DNA of 64,000 nucleotides from Glandiceps talaboti (GCF_964340395.1 NC_135549.1:9777342-9841341); one strand, 5' to 3'. Counted from the stretch's first letter, positions 39,001 through 47,700 are shown. A program made the numbers and translations. Notes: generated by a model from the letters alone, not told the origin.

Positions 39001-39078
39001 TGGAGGTCCATCACCGTCATCATCATCAAGTAGGGCCGTCAAAGTATCCAAGTCATCAAATGCATAGTCATCATCCAT
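15012..39078 (-). CDS. MCM10: MCM10 replication initiation factor (complete, 19 coding exons)
   Basis: MCM10 binds the CMG helicase, DNA and polymerase alpha in the nucleus and is needed to start replication. Coding exons, in transcription order: 39078-38832, 38120-37941, 37696-37514, 36788-36389, 34478-34316, 31260-31102, 28509-28385, 26295-26215, 26026-25988, 25424-25338, 23328-23155, 21957-21884, 21341-21100, 20533-20386, 19771-19638, 17097-16984, 15901-15753, 15380-15338, 15080-15012 (TAG). The sum is 2811 nt, 936 codons plus stop, and all phases join; human MCM10 is about 875 residues. Order: acidic N-terminus, coiled coil (143 residues in), two C2H2 fingers (212-260), OB-fold (about 325-465), CCCH finger (470-495), linker, C-terminal zinc ribbon. 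The start is the first ATG after a probable acceptor at 39093-39094. The C2H2 pair is unexpected; see findings. Confidence 0.96.
15981..16024. repeat. (TATAT)n microsatellite
   Basis: A pentanucleotide TATAT/TATTA run of about eight units in MCM10 intron 16. Confidence 0.95.
16640..16733 (+). mobile_element. Possible LINE 3' end
   Basis: The segment ends GGACAGTAAAGTTATTTCTA then TTTCTAT, resembling the short-repeat tail of some invertebrate non-LTR retrotransposons. No reverse transcriptase frame is visible upstream, so this would be a heavily 5'-truncated copy. Confidence 0.3.
17997..18186. mobile_element. Palindromic MITE in MCM10 intron 15
   Basis: The left arm begins TTTGAAAGGTTGGGTGTTA and the right arm ends with the inverse AACACCCAACCTTTCAAA. 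The inner parts TAGAAATTTGAACCATGTAG and CTACATGGTTCAAATTTCTA pair perfectly. The whole 190-bp unit is a foldback with a short central loop. Confidence 0.85.
18394..18582. mobile_element. Second palindromic MITE in MCM10 intron 15
   Basis: GTTCTTGTACCACTACCAAG is inverted as CTTGGTAGTGGTACAAGAAC. The outer bases GTTAAACATAGTAATAAT and ATTATTACTAGGTTTAAT also pair. It is unrelated to the palindrome 200 bp upstream. Confidence 0.85.
18780..19138 (+). mobile_element. TAAGGC-ended MITE, copy 1
   Basis: Inverted ends: TAAGGCCTAA...TGTGTGGTTCC on the left and GGTAACCAGAACTAAACAA...TTAAGGCTTA on the right. The interior shares long blocks with 35838-36222, such as GTGTGAGTGTCTAGTTCAGG and CAGATGTACAGCCATT. 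The short frames here are chance. It lies in MCM10 intron 15. Confidence 0.8.
19638..26026 (-). other. MCM10: MCM10 exons 9-15: linker between internal and C-terminal domains
   Basis: Exon 9 (26026-25988) is only 39 nt and has a weak GTTATA donor. Exon 10 encodes SGTIFYGGQSY, matching the family's FYYGG block. Exon 13 carries ITASDLLKQHKR and GPMLGRGLHQG. Exon 14 carries KKNDPNSIEKSKK. Exon 15 carries SEEFQKIMKAKSKHSQLLHE, a strongly conserved block. The rest is lysine- and serine-rich and likely disordered. Confidence 0.9.
20620..20960. repeat. Possible diverged relative of the TAAGGC-ended MITE
   Basis: The segment has GTGTTTCCGATAACCC at one side and CCTACCTACCCTATTTT with GGAAACACACAATTA at the other, in inverted arrangement. 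The resemblance to the 18780 and 35838 copies is limited to the ends. It lies in MCM10 intron 13. Confidence 0.35.
26560..26885 (-). mobile_element. Possible retroelement fragment with a TTTA-repeat tail
   Basis: A TTTATTTATTTATTTATTAA run at 26566-26582 abuts about 300 bp of non-repetitive sequence. This is the layout of a minus-strand SINE or LINE end with a (TAAA)n tail. No protein or tRNA-like head was recognised. It lies in MCM10 intron 7. Confidence 0.3.
27386..28200. repeat. Minisatellite of about 107-bp units with a two-unit higher-order pattern
   Basis: About 7.6 units in MCM10 intron 7 share TTTCTTTCCCTA, CACTACCAGACA, GGCATCACAATTCTAGTAAT and CACTCC. Two subtypes alternate in the later part: one with AATCCCAGATGAAGG, the other with AATCGCATTTAAGG. 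This gives a dimeric repeat of about 214 bp copied three times. Confidence 0.93.
28816..28957. mobile_element. Near-perfect 142-bp palindrome in MCM10 intron 6
   Basis: The arms GCAATAAACCACCCCCTGG and CCAGGGGGTGGTTTATCGC pair. So do TTTTGACCAGTGAAC with GTTCACTGGTCAAAA, and ATATATGCAC with GTGCATATAT. The centre is GAGCGATAGCGAG. It directly abuts the inverted repeat starting at 28958. Confidence 0.9.
28958..29870. mobile_element. 913-bp element bounded by perfect 23-bp inverted repeats
   Basis: TATTATATTATACCAGTATA plus TTG at 28958-28980 is the exact inverse of 29848-29870. The interior is richer in CpG than the surrounding intron (for example near 29100-29130, 29250-29290 and 29500-29550). 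The two small open frames inside resemble nothing I know. Confidence 0.75.
29928..30085. repeat. Three-unit tandem repeat of about 51 bp
   Basis: Each unit reads GTGTGGTCACTTAGTGCAGA (last unit GTCATGTAGTGCAGA), then CTTGAATGGTATCTCTTGGT or a variant. It lies in MCM10 intron 6. Confidence 0.9.
30315..30657. mobile_element. Long inverted repeat (foldback element) in MCM10 intron 6
   Basis: Arms of about 140 bp pair around a loop near 30450-30513. GGATTAATAACACTTGGCA on the left is matched by TGCCAAGTGTTATTAATCC on the right, and ACAGTTTTATGGCC by GGCCATAAAACTGT. The two open frames here (30061-30513 plus, 30457-30738 minus) read the two arms and so mirror each other. They are not genes. Confidence 0.85.
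31315..31368 (-). pseudogene. Decayed duplicate of the start of MCM10 exon 6 (pseudoexon 1)
   Basis: After CAG on the minus strand it reads HKPYNLWKLNGLYHLEV then a stop. The functional exon 6 starts GKPYSIWKLNDLHNLEV at 31260. The acceptor CAG is kept, but the TAA would truncate the OB-fold if used. The spacing to the real exon start is 108 bp. Confidence 0.85.
31425..31478 (-). pseudogene. Decayed duplicate of the start of MCM10 exon 6 (pseudoexon 2)
   Basis: It reads GKLYSLWKWNGLYHLGV then a stop on the minus strand. The acceptor AG has changed to GG. It lies 110 bp upstream (in transcription) of pseudoexon 1 and shares intronic flank ATGTTAAATTTAAAC with it, showing a tandem triplication of about 109-bp units. 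Confidence 0.85.
32041..32555 (+). mobile_element. Non-autonomous foldback DNA element, copy 2
   Basis: It begins AGTCTTGCTGCTAGACGTTC and ends GGCTAGCTGATAGACT plus T. It is flanked by a perfect 10-bp duplication ATTATGTTAT (32031-32040 and 32556-32565). It matches copy 1 (1344-1899) in reverse orientation through the interior, including CTCTGATTGGCAGTTATTTA and TTTTACAAGCCCCTCCTTAA. It lies in MCM10 intron 5. Confidence 0.9.
33799..33970. repeat. Two-unit direct repeat of about 88 bp
   Basis: AAGAACATATGCAAAACTTG starts both adjacent units, which are nearly identical through ATTATCAACTTCAATTTCAT. It lies in MCM10 intron 5, next to a MITE. Confidence 0.9.
33991..34218 (+). mobile_element. 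TA-flanked palindromic MITE, copy A
   Basis: The ends are CAACCCATAACACC and GTGTTACCCGTTG, flanked by TA on both sides. A strong inner palindrome pairs ATATCAAGTGTAAAAGTATA with TATACTTTTACACTTGATAT. It is about 90 percent identical by eye to copy B at 53060-53285. TA target sites fit the Tc1/mariner superfamily (inference). It lies in MCM10 intron 5. Confidence 0.88.
35236..35780. repeat. Minisatellite of 38-45-bp units
   Basis: About 13 units of TTGGCTGATATAGGCATGGT, then ACTACATGTATCTTTGTG with length variation from an extra ACTAGT or ACTGGT and TGT. It lies in MCM10 intron 4. Confidence 0.95.
35838..36222 (+). mobile_element. TAAGGC-ended MITE, copy 2
   Basis: The ends are TTAGGCCTAATA...GCGTGGTTCCGATTACG and GGGTAACTGGAACCAAACAA...TTAGGCCTTA. 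It aligns along its length with 18780-19138 in the same orientation. It lies in MCM10 intron 4, right beside the minisatellite. Confidence 0.82.
36389..36788 (-). other. MCM10: MCM10 exon 4: two C2H2 zinc fingers upstream of the OB-fold
   Basis: This 400-nt exon encodes YRCKLCEKKF...HQYMH (Cys212, Cys215, His228, His232) and WKCDACQLTF...HKRTH (Cys240, Cys243, His256, His260). Both fit C-X2-C-X12-H-X3-H, with a seven-residue linker like that of Kruppel-type fingers. The same open frame continues for about 75 residues into TEAYSQIRIV, the conserved start of the MCM10 internal domain. The entry phase (1) and exit phase (2) match the neighbouring exons exactly. This argues the fingers are part of MCM10 and not a nested gene. 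Confidence 0.88.
36847..36953. mobile_element. Short 107-bp relative of the foldback element, copy 3
   Basis: It begins AGTCTAGATAGATATGAGG and ends CCTGAGGGGTCTAGCAGCAA then GATTA. A perfect 10-bp duplication ATGATTGGTT lies at 36837-36846 and 36954-36963. It shares termini and target-site length with copies 1 and 2 but only a single hairpin. It sits 49 bp upstream (in transcription) of the C2H2 exon. Confidence 0.85.
37514..39078 (-). other. MCM10: MCM10 N-terminal exons 1-3: acidic segment and coiled coil
   Basis: Exon 1 begins MDDDYAFDDLDTLTALLDDD, the acidic start typical of metazoan MCM10. Exon 2 begins DELRRMQERMKQLEQQVQQK, a heptad-like coiled coil at about residues 83-104 that corresponds to the family's self-association helix. 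Exon 3 is a Ser/Lys-rich linker (about 143-203). All three introns are phase 1, so exons 2 and 3 (180 and 183 nt) could be skipped without a frameshift. Confidence 0.9.
38262..38741. mobile_element. 480-bp inverted-repeat element in MCM10 intron 1
   Basis: The left end GCACAATGTCGCACAAGCTC then AATAAACGAAC is inverted at the right end as GTTCGCTTATTGAGCTTG, then TGACATTGTGC. The outer bases TTAGGGATG and CGCCCCTTA pair loosely. There is no coding frame. Confidence 0.8.
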
Positions 39079-39251
39079 CTTAGCCTTACAAACTGAAAAT
39101 CATCAAATCAAGAATGTAAAATACTTAATCCAGATGTATTTTCCCTGTAAAACTTATATTAATGTACTTCATGGCCCATGCATATTCAATTTGTATTAGA
39201 TTACTTTATATAAGTTGGTTGTGAAAAATATTTAATAAGTCTGTACCAACT

Positions 39252-40554
39252 CAGGGTTCGTACACTTAAAGCAAAACAAAATTCCAGAACTTTCCAGGGG
39301 TTTTTCGTCAGTTTTCCAGGGGTATTCATATTGATTTTGGCCATTTTCCAGGGGTGTTGACACTAAAGTATATTTTTTGAATGACATCTAATTGTCTGAT
39401 GTGGACGAGAAAAATCAACAACAGTTCCCATATGTCACAAAACATTTTAAAGACAATCGACACTATGCAAGATATTGGTTTCAAAACCACGTTTACACGC
39501 TAAGATTAACGGAGAAACCTCCGTCCTACCCCCTAAGTAGCCGTTTCGTCAAGCTGGTGCATTGATCGTGTAAGATTGAGTCGCAGCATTCGTCAGTCTA
39601 ATTCAGACATATCCAGAAAAATAAATCAAAAACTAAAGTTTGTCCTCGTTATTGTATGGTTTGATGTTACTAGATTTATAAGTCACCTAAAATAATTTTT
39701 TTCTTCAAAATTTTGAATAAAAACGTCATTTACGTAACGAAATTTCGAGCTATGAATAACTAAATACATTCATCGCTTGCGTCTCGATGTTTATGTACCG
39801 ATGCCACGAGTTGCGGAACATCGCGATTTCAACTCAAATTTGACCATTGACGAATGTTACTGTACCGACAACATAAAACAGTAGTTTATTCTTTTAGAAC
39901 ATGTAACACAAATACCCATTTATCGACAAAATAAAAGTCACAACCGTACTTCCACAACCCGGAAATTCAACTGCACTTCCCTAGGCCCTAGCCCTAGCTT
40001 GTAGTATCAGTCGACTCGTGCGCCGAACTTGTAACAATTTCTAATCGAGGTTGATGATGCTTTGATACTCGCTACAGTGTTACGATAATCTTGTTAACAG
40101 ACCTACTGTACATGTTACCCCGGCCGGGACTGTTACAATATCATGTCCCTGAAATGACGACTGGGAGATGTACGGAGTAGCAATATATGCAAGATCGAAA
40201 GAAACACTGCGGCGCCCATTCAACTAATACGCACGGTCTGTGGGGCAAAGTGTCTCGTGGAACGATCGCTTGACTGTCTGGGTTCAATCGGTGTGAATTT
40301 TAATTCATCACCCAGCGTGGCGAATGACTTTGAAAATATTTTCGCGATTTCACATTTACGAGATTCAGAATCATATGAATGGATGGCTCGAGCACGGACA
40401 TGACGATCGTCAATATTAATCGATCGATTGAACATGATCATTTTCCAGGGTTTTCCAGGGGTAGGGCGCATTTTTCCAGGGTTTTCCAGGGTTTTCCAGG
40501 GAGGGTTTGAAATTCCAGGGTTTTCCAGGGTTTTCCAGGACCGTGCGAACCCTG
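39252..40554. mobile_element. 1.3-kb element with CAGGGTTCG ends in the MCM10 leader intron
   Basis: The left end is CAGGGTTCGTACAC and the right end is the inverse GTGCGAACCCTG, flanked by CAACT on both sides (39247-39251 and 40555-40559). Subterminal TTTTCCAGGG units repeat at both ends. The middle (about 39470-40440) is CpG-rich with an 83-codon frame at 40220-40471 that I do not recognise. CAGGG termini recall hAT elements, but the apparent duplication is 5 bp, not 8. Confidence 0.65.
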
Positions 40555-40892
40555 CAACTTAATGGTCACAATGGTGTGATTGCGAATATAAACTTCTTGA
40601 TTTCACCTATTAGTTTGTGTAGAATGTTTTTTTGAGTGTTTTGGTTTGTAAAATATTTGTTTTAATTCCATGGTGCCCACTGTTACTTTATGGGTTCTAT
40701 GTAACCAGCTGTCACTGCCAGATATAGACTGCTTTTAAATGTACCATACAACAGTGTCAATGTTATAAAACAAGGTCTTATTGGTCACACTATAAAACTT
40801 TTAAGTAAATAGTTCTGAGAATTAAATGTTTTAGATATAAATGTGTCCATGCATAAGTGTTGAATTAATTTGTTAGCTTTTGTTCAATCCTG

Positions 40893-41103
40893 CTTTCAGT
40901 GGGGTTTTTTGTTGTTTGTTTTTGTTTTTTTGTTGTTGTTGTTGTTTTTTTTTTTTTTTTTTTTTTTTGGGGGGGGTTAACCATGTTGCTTCTTGTTGTT
41001 TTTTCAGAGTATTTTTTAAATGTATGCAGTGAATTGTTTGTATTCAGCTGTAGTGACTGCCATATGGCACTGGTGATGGAAAATAAATAAATAAATAAAT
41101 AAG
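40893..41103. repeat. Poly-T/poly-G tract and (AAAT)n tract
   Basis: A T-rich run with GTTGTTGTT and 24 consecutive T then 7 G lies at about 40905-40977. GGAAAATAAATAAATAAATA lies at about 41080-41102. Both may mark retroelement tails. The poly-T also creates a spurious hydrophobic frame. Confidence 0.7.
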
Positions 41104-41889
41104 TTTTCTAGCAGAACATAGCAAAACTTAGTCCAGAACAAAAGAATGATCCCATGTAATCCTTCTGGTTAAGATAATACACTATGTGAGAAGCTGCCCT
41201 CGCCTTTAACAGTGTTATGGCTGAGACAGCTTTGTGAATGCACTCAGCCAAAATAAGTAAAAATTGTATTTTTAAATCATTTATCATTGTGAAGAATATT
41301 ATAGGTATCATTTTGTTTAGTTAGTGTAGCAGAAAGTGTATTAAAATTTCAAATAAAAGATAATGATGGAAAGAGTGTTCCTTCATTTGTCCCAGGGAGT
41401 TTGTCACATGCAATTTCCACTCTGTGATTTCAACCATACAGCACAAAGTGTCGATCAGCTGGGTGCAAATCAAAAACAAAATATGTTATTATCTGTGAAC
41501 CTCATTTACTGACACTCTGCAACCTTCCGGGCCATTGCCTCTTGGAATAAGCATAGAGGTATGAGTGGACATAATATTGACGGCTTCTTGAGATATTAAC
41601 ACTAATAACTTGGGACTGCACCATCACAGACCGTAGACCGACGTTGGAATATTGGATATATTATCTAATCTATGCCTAGTACCGGTGGTACAGTGGTAGC
41701 ATTGTGTATCATGTATGGTACAGCTGACCCCGCCCGCGATCACTTGCCTCTCGTCCAAGTTTTTCGCTTTCTTAAGACCTCGTTATCATATTAGAGTTAA
41801 TAGATCATTAGAAGAAAGTTCACTTCGTACAGTAACAAACTTCCACAGTTTCAAGTAAATTCGACATGAAATTCAGCTAAACAACATGC

Positions 41890-42080
41890 AGCATCTCACC
41901 TTTCTCTTACCCGCCAAAGTTTGGATTCTTACTCCGCGGATAACACGCATGCGCAAATACGCGGTAGCCATTTTGCTTGCGACTTCTCCTCGAAACCGAA
42001 AGATAGACAAAATTGGTGAAAATTTCCTCATTTCGAAGGAAATTTTCGTGTATTTTGGACTGAAAAGAAAGAGGTACGTA
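41890..42080. promoter_or_regulatory. Compact divergent promoter of MCM10 and UPF2, with first exon splice donors
   Basis: The region between the two head-to-head genes is locally CpG-rich. It has CGCATGCGCA (41946-41955, NRF1-like), GCCATTTTG (41967-41975, YY1-like) and, on the minus strand, CTTTGGCGG (41911-41919, E2F-like). Plausible leader donors point outward. On the plus strand AAGAG|GTACGT at 42073/42074 pairs with the UPF2 acceptor at 42940-42941. On the minus strand GTAAGA (41905-41910) or GTGAGA (41894-41899) pairs with the MCM10 acceptor at 39093-39094. Transcription starts are inferred. An E2F site would suit S-phase MCM10 expression. Confidence 0.6.
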
Positions 42081-42950
42081 CGCATTGATGATATATTATA
42101 TTGTTTAGCCAATAACCGCTTAGATTTTGAAACTGAGACTTCTTCCGTAAGACATGCTGTCGATGCAATGCAAACGGCTCGGCCAAACCAAAACAAACGT
42201 GTGCTATGACATGGATTGTTGTATAATGTATACAGTAATTGTAAAATATTTCATGATTTAGAATTTGATCGTAACAGTAAGTTTGACTAAGCTTACGAAT
42301 GCACTTTTGTAAACCTCGTCGTATGAAGTAAAATGAGTGTGAAAGGTCAAATTGGCTGAGCGAAGGTCGTATCCCGTTCAGAAGTAACGTTAGCTGTCCA
42401 CAACACTGCAACTACTTGAAGTTGTACACACTGACGGATAGTCGTGCTTTCACCGTGTTGTAGACGGAATATTTTTGGAATTGATTCAGAAAATGTCTCT
42501 CTAGAAACAATTGTCAGAATCTAGGCGTGTATTGTACTTTGTCATGACTAACCAACGGAGTGCGTCAAGTACTACATGTACATGGCCCAATCATGAAAGT
42601 ACCACCCAACCAATCATGGGTGGTATTAATGTACTTCCATGGCTCAATGTTTACGTCTATAGAAACAATAAACAAAATTATTGAGGACATTTTCCTTTAC
42701 AAATTTAAAAATGAATAACAACTGTTACTCAAATCATTTGAAGAATGAGATTTAAAATTACTCCAGAGGGACTGCCACTGGTGCCAGTCTACCCAGCTGC
42801 TTGTAATGTAAGTTGTAATTTTGGTGGTGGTGGTGGTGGTGGTATGTGGGGGGCTTTGGTAAACATATGGGGAGCCTGGGTAGATTTTACACATTTTCTA
42901 CCCAAACTCTGACATGTATTTGTAAATATTACCCATTATAGGTTACTGAT

Positions 42951-42972
42951 ATGAAAATGTGAACCAATGTAA
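42951..42972 (+). promoter_or_regulatory. Two minimal upstream ORFs in the UPF2 leader
   Basis: After the probable acceptor at 42940-42941 the leader reads ATG AAA ATG TGA (42951-42962) and then ATG TAA (42967-42972). One base later comes the main ATG at 42974. The second is an AUG-stop element, known in other genes to stall initiating ribosomes. Their presence in the mRNA depends on the inferred acceptor. Confidence 0.7.
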
Positions 42973-42973
42973 G

Positions 42974-44787
42974 ATGAGCTCAGTTCCAGATGTAGATAGG
43001 CAGACAGAGAGTAAAGATGTTGAGGATAAAGAGGCACAACAAGAGGTCAAGCAGGAGAAAACAGAAGTTGTCAAAGATATCGAGGAAGTGAAAAAGAGTA
43101 GTGAGAAGGGTCAAGGTGATGAGAAGAATGCAGTAAAACACCAAGACTCTAAAAGTGATACAAAGGAAGACCATGGAAAGCAGAAAGTTGAGACACATGG
43201 AGGAGCTACTGAAAGTGTAAAGAACCAAGATAAAGATAAAGGAAAGGGGAAACCAGACTATAAAGAAAAAAACCGGGCTAGTGGTGATAAGGGATTCACA
43301 CAGTCAAGATATGATTCCAGTCATAGTAGGAAAAATGAACGCAGGGATTACAAAGACTTCAAGAGAGGAAAAGACTATGAACAAGGGAGCAGAAGTGGAT
43401 TTGGTAAAAGAGAAGAAACAAGAAAGTATGGTGTGAAAGAGAAAACTGATGTAACAAAAGATAGTATAAAGGACAAAGATAAGAGGTATGCAAAGTATTC
43501 ATTTATTAGCCATCAGTAGGCACAACCTGGAAGGGGATTGTAGAATGACTCACCTGTGTGGCAAAATGGTGGCCATAATTGTTACAAAATTGCGTAATTT
43601 TCTTCCTACCTCCCTAAGTGTAATACATATATACAGATGATATACAGATGCTATTCAAGTGTCCAGTCGCACATTAACAATAGTTTATTTTTCAAATGAG
43701 CAACTAACCTTTGATATTGACCATCATAGTGGGGGTCAATTGAGTACACAGAGAGCCCTTTAAGTGCCTACACCCATTATTACCAGAGTTAACTGTCTTT
43801 GTACTTGTATTCCTTGATACATCTTCAAAGTCAAACTGCAATTGCTCAATAACTTTGGAAATTTTGTGTTTATATACATGTACATGCCCACTCAAGTGTC
43901 TGCAAATATGCTTAAAGAAGTATGTTTCTTAGTCAGACACTGACATTTATGTTTCATTGTTACAGCAAAATGGAGTCAAAAGAAACAAAGAAGATAGATA
44001 AAGCCAAAGAGGAAGCAGAAAGAGAGGAAGCAAAACGAAAAGAACAAGAAAGATTAGAACAGCAAAGGTTGGATGAAGAGAAAAAAGCAGAAGAAGAAAG
44101 GAAAAGACAAGAAGAAGAAAAGGTAATGCCATTGTATTTCATTTACCCTTCACCATCAGTTCCTGGTGTACCGGGAATGTGTAAGGTACCACCAGTTCCC
44201 AGTATACCAGGCATGCTAAGGTCATTCAGATGCACATGTGTTAGTTGTGTGTGAAATGACATTGTAATGAGTATTCTTTCATTGCTACAGAAACGACAAG
44301 AAGAAGAAGCTGCAGCAAGAGAAAGAGAAGAGGAGGCAAGTGTTCAGTGGAAATTTTATACCTCATTTTAGTGTCATTATTTGGTTGTTCAATAAGGATT
44401 TAGTTAATATGAATAAAGCATATAACTAGACTCATGTGACATGAATCTTCCATTACCAATAATTTAAAATGTATTGCAAATTTGGCCATCACTGAAAAAA
44501 CATCACATATTTGCTTAATAAGTCAATCACGTCACCATATATCATTGAAAGGGAATGAATTCTCAGAATACACCCAGTTTCATAATTATTATTCATGATT
44601 GTACATTTATCATATGTATAATCACAAGAATGTAGTATCCACATATTTGTAGGTATAACATAATATTCATGAAGTTAATGTAGTATTTTCTTGTTGGTAC
44701 AGAAACAAGCCAAGGAGATTGTGGTTGAAACAAGAGAAAGGCTTAAAGTGAAGGTGAACCTAAGAACAAGAAACTTGAGTGCTGCAG
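42974..44787 (+). other. UPF2: UPF2 exons 1-4: charged N-terminal region
   Basis: Exons: 42974-43485, 43966-44122, 44291-44335, 44703-44787. Residues 1-266 are almost entirely Lys, Glu, Asp, Arg and Gln, with a long EEAEREEAKRKEQERLEQQR helix at about 185-205. The human protein also has a charged N-terminus with nuclear-localisation and phosphorylation sites. The single 512-nt first coding exon makes this region longer here. Confidence 0.92.
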
Positions 44788-47700
44788 GTAACTATTTTTG
44801 TTGTTTACATGCATGTATTTTATATTATCAGGCAGAGTTCTTAATATTATGGTGAACATATAAATACTCCCAGATCAGTGTCAAGCTGACTATTCTTATG
44901 ATCCTATAGTCAAAAAGAGCAAGCTGGTTTGATACAGTTGTCTTTTCCAGTGTTACATTTTCATCAAACATTCTGAATTAGATTTCGATATAAAGGATCA
45001 GTCTTGACAGAAAATCTTAAACATTACATGTCCAATTTATTTTTTAAAGTCCACTCCTATAATATTTTTTGTCAGCAAATCGACCAGAGGAGACCTTCTT
45101 CAGCAAACTTGACTCCAGTCTAAAGAAAAATACAGCATTTGTGAAGAAATTGGTAAGCAAACACACCAAATAGTATTCTTACAATGTTTTTTTGTTTTTG
45201 TTTTTACTAGTATTAAACATGAACTCTCATTCACAGAAAAGCAAAGTTCCTTGGCCTTGGTTTGTAGATTTCTACCTACCTACCTATTTTAAAATTGAAT
45301 GTAATCAGAACCACACAATGTTTTTTTTTACGCCTTAGAGTAAAATATTTGAAATGGGACAATATCCCTATTTCAGTAACTTTCATTTTCAAACAAAGTT
45401 TGATTTTTAAGCAGCAGATATCAATGGTGTTCTCAAGATTTCTTCATAATGGCTGCTATCTAATTCTTTTGTTTTTCAGAAAACTATGTCGGAGCAGCAT
45501 AAAGAATCCCTGTCAACTGATTTTAATTCTCTGAATCTTACAAAATATATTGGTGAAGCAGTAAGTTGAATTTCTTACAATTCTTGGTACCTGTAATAGC
45601 TTTTTACCTCATGCTAGATCCTAAGAGGGTCAAAATAGAACAGGAAGGTTGACTTATTCTCAGCAAAATGACTTAGGAACTCAGGTTTACCAACTTACAA
45701 CCCTTAACAAAAACACTCTCACAGAACATGTACATGTTAACATGTATATGTAAAGTTTTGTTACCAGTAGGAAGTGAATGGTAACATGGCCATAACATTA
45801 TTATATACTGTTAATGTACTACTTGGGAAATCATTTAAATAATTGTTACATTTTAGTCATATTATTGCAAGTTGCTGTATTTTGACATGTAGTTTGATTG
45901 CCATACTTTGTATTTTTGAATTGCAGGTTGCTGCTATAATTGAAGCTAAATTTAAGGTATGTAGAACCCAAGATATTGTCATTCTTGATCAAGAGGATAA
46001 CTCCCCAGTTGAGTTAATCCCCTAGTGCACTTGTATATTAACTTGATTTGGCATATTTAGAGCCAGTAGTTTACAAATACTATACATGGTGTGCAAAAGT
46101 AACAGGATGGCTGTAAAGGTACTACCGATAGATATCACTTTAAATCAAATATTGAATGATGGGGAAATGCTTTAGAATGGTTGTAAGCACATTTCTGTCT
46201 TTCCTTGCTTTTGAATATTTTATAGTGCTCTTACAGTGTTCAAATAAAAGATGTACTTCTGAGCATGTCACATGTGACATTTAGCTGTTGTCGCTTACAA
46301 ATCAATTTCAAATGTAGAGGGTTACAAATTACAAACAATTCTAATGTCATATATGTTGAAAGAATTCTCTTTTTCAAGTATTTGGGTGCTGGGTTTTGCA
46401 GTTGCAAAGTTATGCAGTTCTACTGCAGTGCTATTGATGATGTTGTTATTTGCTGTTCTATATTTAGCTATATAGACTGACTTCAAAGAAAAAATCCTTG
46501 ATCATCTTTATATGTATGTTTCCTTTTGTAGATGTCTGATGTAAGCTGCGCCGTTCATATGTGCTCCCTTCTCCATCAGCGCTATGCAGAATTTTCACCA
46601 CAGCTCCTTCAAGCATTCCAAAAAAGTTTACCAAAGAAAGATGAAAAGGTAGGATACATAAAAATATTGGAATCAAGTGACACATCATATGTAAGTTGTA
46701 AATATTATTATTATTATTTATTTATTGGTCCTCAAGGATATGTAGTATACAACTCACAAAAGTCCAGGCGAAACAACCACACAAATACAAATACAAATAC
46801 AAATACAAATACAAATACAAATACAAATACACTTACATGTAGTACACAAATACAACTAAATACATGTTTGACAGATCAATCTTGCCTCAAACTTATCTTA
46901 TTTGCATATAGTTTACCATATATTTGTGTCCATTGAACAGAACACATGTATATTTTCAGATAGTGATTTCAACGAATAAGCAAGTAGATATCCTTTGACA
47001 ATCAGTTTACAGTGCACAAATACCCAATACCAACTGTGTTGATGTGAACATGAAATACTGCTTTTCACAGAGTCAGAAAATTATTGAGAATAATCTGCCA
47101 GGGTACAGAACATTCCTGACAATGCCGACGTGTTGTCAGATAGTTTTTTTGGATTTTTCTACTTTCCTCCCGCTTTTAGTAGCATTACTTTATACATTCA
47201 TTCTGACATAACAAATGGTGTTTATTTATCAAATAGGTGGTAGATGCTGGTAAACTGAGAGCTTTATTGCGTCTACTAGCAGAGGTAACATTACATATTG
47301 CATTTTATACTTCAAAGGACAATATTAATCAAAAGTATTAATTAAGTAGTCACAATTTACATTGAGTCCAATTATTTTATTATACAAATTCAGTTGATTG
47401 TCTGAACCTGATCAACAATACAACTCCAGAGCGCCTTTCATTGGCTCCATCCTGTGTTGAATGGTCAATTGACGAGATGCAATCACAGAGAGATTTGATA
47501 CTTCACTTAATACATGCCTAACAAATTTCAAATAAAGATCAATGTACACATATGGAGACACAATCTGACAAAAACAATAGCTTTTGGCATTTCGTATCAG
47601 TAAGGGCATCAAGAAGAAACAAGTGAAATATACTCACTGGGGAGGTAAACAAAGTACATTGTACATTGAAATCTCTATGTTCTGCAACCACTGCTGTTCT

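Noticed and set aside
40899-41090. Very hydrophobic 63-codon frame
   Set aside because: It is translated from a poly-T/poly-G tract.
41886-42209. 107-codon frames on both strands at the divergent promoter
   Set aside because: The open frames follow from local base composition. The plus frame crosses the probable UPF2 leader donor at 42074 and has no known motif.
46020-46531. Possible missed UPF2 exon between exons 7 and 8
   Set aside because: Exons 7 and 8 join in phase 0 and the protein aligns without a gap, so none is needed.
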